DNA from: Spirochaetia bacterium
Lineage (GTDB): Bacteria > Spirochaetota > Spirochaetia > Treponematales > Treponemataceae
Direction: 5' to 3'
DNA length: 64,000 nucleotides
NCBI GenBank assembly: GCA_900769985.1
Contig: CAAGIS010000165.1
Span: 1 to 64,000, forward strand
The notes beneath the pieces are model-generated. The model did not search any database. It had not been told where the DNA came from and saw only the letters and a program-made list of their open reading frames with translations. This document shows, piece by piece, positions 61,466 through 64,000 of this stretch (position 1 is its first letter; each line of letters begins with the position of its first letter). The position numbers and the translations under genes were made by a program.

Positions 61466-62329
61466 CTATTTTTCTTTTCGCATGCGCTGACTTGCAGTAT
61501 TGAATAATTTTGAAAGAAGCGAATGAAGGTTGTTTTCCATAATCGAATACAGTTTTGGAATCAAAAGCTGCCTGTTTAACGTATCAAGACCAAGCTGTCC
61601 GTTTGTCTTGCTGAACGCAAAAACATAAATCGTTCCCTCTTCTATCTGGCGAGAACTGAACAGAACAGCATCAGATACAAAATGAAGCCCTTTTATAAAA
61701 AACTGAATGTTATAGATTTTTTCATAATCTTTAATTTCGGTAGGAGTGTCTTTATTAACTTGAATCGTAAAATGAGAAAGGCTTATATCATTGAGCATAG
61801 TATTTACAAGCTGGTTGTTTTTATCGCTGAATTTTATTGAACAGAATCCATTACAGCAAGCCCTTACGCTTTTTCGTCTGCCCATTGCCTGATTTGCAAA
61901 CAGCACCCGCTCAAGAACACTGAAATTGTTTTTTTTCTGATATTCAAGCTGAATGCAGCCGCACTGGATTCCGATATCCATAAGATAAAGCCGTTCAAGT
62001 TCTTCTTTTTCGTAATTAGATTGTTTTTTTGCATACAAAACGCCAAACAAAGCACGAGGATATTTTTTTTGAAGGCGGGAAATAAAATTGGGCCAACTGT
62101 CATTCTGCAGAGGCGAGTCAATGCTAAAAAAAATCAGCGCATCCTGAAAAACAGAAAGTATGATTTCTACTTTTGCAGAAATCGAAAGAAATATATCAGT
62201 ATCAACAAAATAACATTCATATCCTAATGCAAGATAATCTTCCAGATAGCTTTCAGGGAACAATGATTTATCAGGTGCAATAAAAAAAGTTTTCCGACCC
62301 TGAATAATTTCATTCACAAGCGATGACAT
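61466..62329 (-). CDS. Hypothetical protein with possible PilZ-like C-terminal domain
   Basis: The protein has 287 residues from the ATG at 62329 (GGAG 8 bases upstream); a start at 62386 would add 19 residues. The first 120 residues (KTFFIAPDKSLFPESYLEDY, CYFVDTDIFLSI, DALIFFSIDSPL) look like a receiver-like alpha/beta domain without a clear phospho-acceptor. The second part has GRRKSVRACCNGFCSIKF followed by NDISLSHFTIQV and a beta-rich run, resembling a PilZ domain (R-x3-R and D-x-S-x-x-G) but with G replaced by H. A c-di-GMP receptor role is therefore only a possibility. It stands alone between tRNA-Lys and phoH. Confidence 0.7.
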   Translation of the reverse strand: MSSLVNEIIQGRKTFFIAPDKSLFPESYLEDYLALGYECYFVDTDIFLSISAKVEIILSVFQDALIFFSIDSPLQNDSWPNFISRLQKKYPRALFGVLYAKKQSNYEKEELERLYLMDIGIQCGCIQLEYQKKNNFSVLERVLFANQAMGRRKSVRACCNGFCSIKFSDKNNQLVNTMLNDISLSHFTIQVNKDTPTEIKDYEKIYNIQFFIKGLHFVSDAVLFSSRQIEEGTIYVFAFSKTNGQLGLDTLNRQLLIPKLYSIMENNLHSLLSKLFNTASQRMRKEK

Positions 62330-62384
62330 TATAATCTCCAAATGCAAAATATTCTGCACATAATAAGTGGAAAATATCTTAGAC

Positions 62385-62415
62385 AAAAAAAAAGAAGCTT
62401 CTTTTAGAAACTTCT
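62385..62415 (-). terminator. Terminator after tRNA-Lys
   Basis: On the minus strand AGAAGTTTC (62407-62415) pairs with GAAGCTTCT (62393-62401) around a five-base loop, then a run of nine T residues follows (62385-62393 on the plus strand are A). It ends the tRNA transcript and separates it from the gene at 61466-62329. Confidence 0.85.
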
Positions 62416-62423
62416 TTTTCTAC

Positions 62424-62496
62424 TGAGCTATGATGGATTCGAACCATCGACCCACGCCTTAAAAGGGCGTTGCTCTACCTACTGAGCTAATAGCCC
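62424..62496 (-). tRNA. tRNA-Lys (anticodon TTT)
   Basis: A 73-base cloverleaf on the minus strand. The acceptor stem GGGCTAT pairs with ATAGCTC (one G-U pair), the D-arm is GCTC-AGTAGGTA-GAGC, the anticodon arm ACGCC-CTTTTAA-GGCGT has TTT at 34-36, and the T-arm is GATGG-TTCGAAT-CCATC. The discriminator is A, and CCA is not encoded, so it is added after transcription. It has its own promoter and terminator. Confidence 0.97.
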
Positions 62497-62523
62497 ATCC
62501 ACTCATTTCGTGAATGTATGGTT

Positions 62524-62552
62524 AATATATACTTTTCACAAAAAAGTGTCAA
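62524..62552 (-). promoter_or_regulatory. tRNA-Lys promoter
   Basis: Perfect -35 TTGACA (62547-62552), 17-base spacer, -10 TATATT (62524-62529), 27 bases before the mature tRNA 5' end. Confidence 0.8.
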
Positions 62553-62601
62553 TATCAAATTCATAAAATTTTAACTTTTTTTTATTTTTTTTATGTTAAT
62601 T

Positions 62602-64000
62602 TTACTGACTCACAAGTTCTGCAATAGCTTCAATTTCTGCATTATTTTTGATGCTTTCAGGAAGAGCAGATAAAATCCTTACAGTAATTTCAGAAGATGC
62701 CTGCGGAACTTTCTGGTTTTCAGCAATTTTTACAACACAATGCAAAAAATTTTCAGTTACGGCATTTACATATTTTTCTGTTTCAAGAATTTTTTCAAAA
62801 CTGCGGCTGTGGGTTGTTTCTACAATCGCCTTACACTCCGTATTGCAAAATGAATTTATATATTTTATTTTCTGATTAAATGCAAAATCAAGAAGAGTTG
62901 CAATGCGTCTGTCAGTAACAAACTCTGGCACTTTAGGCTTCATCAAAAAAGCAGGCGTATTAGGACGCGGGCTAAACGGAAAAGCGTGAATCCATGCAAA
63001 TCCACATTCCTTTAAAAGCGACACAGTTTTTTCAAAATCTTCATCTGTTTCTGAAGGAAAGCCCGCTATTATGTCACACGCAAGAAACGGATTTTTTTTT
63101 GCAAGTTTCAATCTTCTGCATGCATCTAAAACAATCTGCGCTTTGTAAGGGCGCGCCATTTTTAAAAGAATGTCATCGCTTCCGCTCTGGACAGAAAGAT
63201 GAAAATGAGGCCTTATACGTTCATCCTGAATTATCCTGCAAAAGCGCTCGTCAACAATCTGAGGATATAAACTTGAAATCCTAAAAGAAATCCCCTGCGT
63301 CTGCTTCAAGAGAATCTCAAGAAGCCCTGTAAAATCAGCATTGGTGTCAATATTGCCGGCCTTATATTTTCCGCAATATTGAGAAGCATTTACTGTAGTT
63401 ATAACGACTTCTTTCTGTCCTGTCTGCCTGATTTTTTCAACACGCTCAAGAACTTCCTGAACATCAAGCGAAACAGACTTTCCGCGGGCAATGCAGATTT
63501 CGCAGTAAGTACATCTGCTGTTGCATCCATCCTGAACTTTTATCGAAGAACGGGAATGTGCAAGAAATGTATCTGTCGACAATTTAAAAGGATTTTCACT
63601 TACATCAGGAACAAGACCTGAACAGATTTCTTTATTAAGATATTCAATGATTTTATGCGGAACAGAATCAGGATTATTTTCGTTTTCTTTTAAAATTAAA
63701 TTTATTTTTTCAGGAACTTCAGAAAGGCGGCTTTTCAATCGACCGGGCAGTACTACAATCCGGCTGCTTATTTTTGAAATTTCAAGCCTGTTAACCTGTG
63801 CATAACAGCCTGTTGCTATTAAAACTGCATGCGGAAATTTTTTTAAAAGCAGCCGCATAATCCTGCGTGCTTTCTGCTCGGCTTTTGCAGTGACAGTACA
63901 CGTATTTACGATTGCAAGAACTACATCGGGATTTTCCCTGTCACGCGCCGTAATAGATTTCATTACGACAGAAAAACCATTATTGTAAAAAAAACTTGCA
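62602..64000 (-). CDS. mtaB: Threonylcarbamoyladenosine tRNA methylthiotransferase MtaB, 5' end outside the window
   Basis: Radical-SAM methylthiotransferase that adds a methylthio group to ct6A/t6A37 in tRNA. The frame is open past the ATG at 63961-63963 to the right edge (ASFFYNNGFSVVM lies before it and fits the family), so the start is outside. Present are VNTCTVTAKAEQ (an N-terminal cluster cysteine), ATGCYAQVN, the radical SAM cluster CNSRCTYCEICIARGKS, VQSGSDDIL and SETDEDFEKT, then a C-terminal TRAM-like region. The MtaB (YqeV) subgroup is preferred over MiaB by these motifs. At least 466 residues are in view. Confidence 0.9.
   Translation of the reverse strand, partial: ASFFYNNGFSVVMKSITARDRENPDVVLAIVNTCTVTAKAEQKARRIMRLLLKKFPHAVLIATGCYAQVNRLEISKISSRIVVLPGRLKSRLSEVPEKINLILKENENNPDSVPHKIIEYLNKEICSGLVPDVSENPFKLSTDTFLAHSRSSIKVQDGCNSRCTYCEICIARGKSVSLDVQEVLERVEKIRQTGQKEVVITTVNASQYCGKYKAGNIDTNADFTGLLEILLKQTQGISFRISSLYPQIVDERFCRIIQDERIRPHFHLSVQSGSDDILLKMARPYKAQIVLDACRRLKLAKKNPFLACDIIAGFPSETDEDFEKTVSLLKECGFAWIHAFPFSPRPNTPAFLMKPKVPEFVTDRRIATLLDFAFNQKIKYINSFCNTECKAIVETTHSRSFEKILETEKYVNAVTENFLHCVVKIAENQKVPQASSEITVRILSALPESIKNNAEIEAIAELVSQ

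Noticed and set aside
1..64000. CRISPR arrays, prophage, integrases, rRNA, restriction or defence systems
   Set aside because: I looked for direct-repeat arrays, tyrosine/serine recombinases and defence domains on both strands and saw none; apart from the transposase relic the genes are housekeeping.

Overview
The window is AT-rich spirochaete chromosome, most likely from a free-living or gut/oral-type Treponema. Three things point there: the order tamB, bamA, ompH/skp, mutS (the Tp92/BamA neighbourhood of treponemes), a PUR-domain protein very like Borrelia BpuR, and a diderm toolkit (BamA, TamB, Lol-type exporter) next to Firmicute-like mcsA-mcsB-clpC. Arginine biosynthesis, starch/maltodextrin enzymes and amino-acid aminotransferases argue against a reduced pathogen such as T. 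pallidum. No prophage, CRISPR array, rRNA or intact insertion sequence is visible. Almost every base belongs to a housekeeping gene and genes are tightly packed, often with overlapping stop and start codons.

Layout: 1-760 is the only accessory-looking stretch. It has a small unknown ORF, about 265 bases without a gene that end in a rightward terminator, and the C-terminal relic of an IS256/Mutator-type transposase abutting argD. 756-4142 (minus) is argJ-argB-argD. 4333-6228 (plus) holds a Wzm-like polysaccharide export permease and an exostosin-like glycosyltransferase. 6285-11332 (minus) holds ilvE, a sugar nucleotidyltransferase with manA, a split chromate-type transporter, and an AraC regulator that looks leaderless. 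11532-15253 is a GH31 glucosidase (plus) convergent with malQ (minus). 15364-22634 (minus) is an HD protein, an unknown protein, nadK-recN, a DegT-like protein lacking the PLP lysine, cheW and comF. 22674-32704 (minus) is tamB-bamA-skp-mutS. 32768-36525 (plus) is tmk, a secreted unknown, aroB and a cysteine desulfurase. 36682-37113 is the BpuR-like protein, tail to tail with rnhB.

37740-54070 (minus) holds a secreted beta-helix protein, a phosphoribosyltransferase, and then one long apparent transcription unit read from right to left: prfB (with programmed +1 frameshift), an unknown exported protein, ftsY, another exported protein, a Lol-type permease/ATPase/permease set, mcsA, mcsB, clpC and avtA. 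54159-55085 (plus) diverges from prfB and converges on a TPR protein. 55078-61408 (minus) is phoH, a PgpH-like HD phosphodiesterase, ybeY, a CorC/TlyC-type CBS protein and the TPR protein. Then come a possible PilZ-type protein, tRNA-Lys(TTT), and an mtaB-type radical-SAM tRNA methylthiotransferase running off the right edge.

The most unusual signals are: an McsB that appears to have lost most of its catalytic residues while keeping its McsA and ClpC partners; a DegT-fold protein without the Schiff-base lysine; a roughly 55-base repeat, partly an 18-base palindrome, placed just after a stop codon at two sites 56 kb apart; and several architectural oddities (shared -35 of divergent promoters, a palindrome that ends two convergent genes, two probable leaderless mRNAs). 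No obviously new multi-gene system such as a defence island is present.
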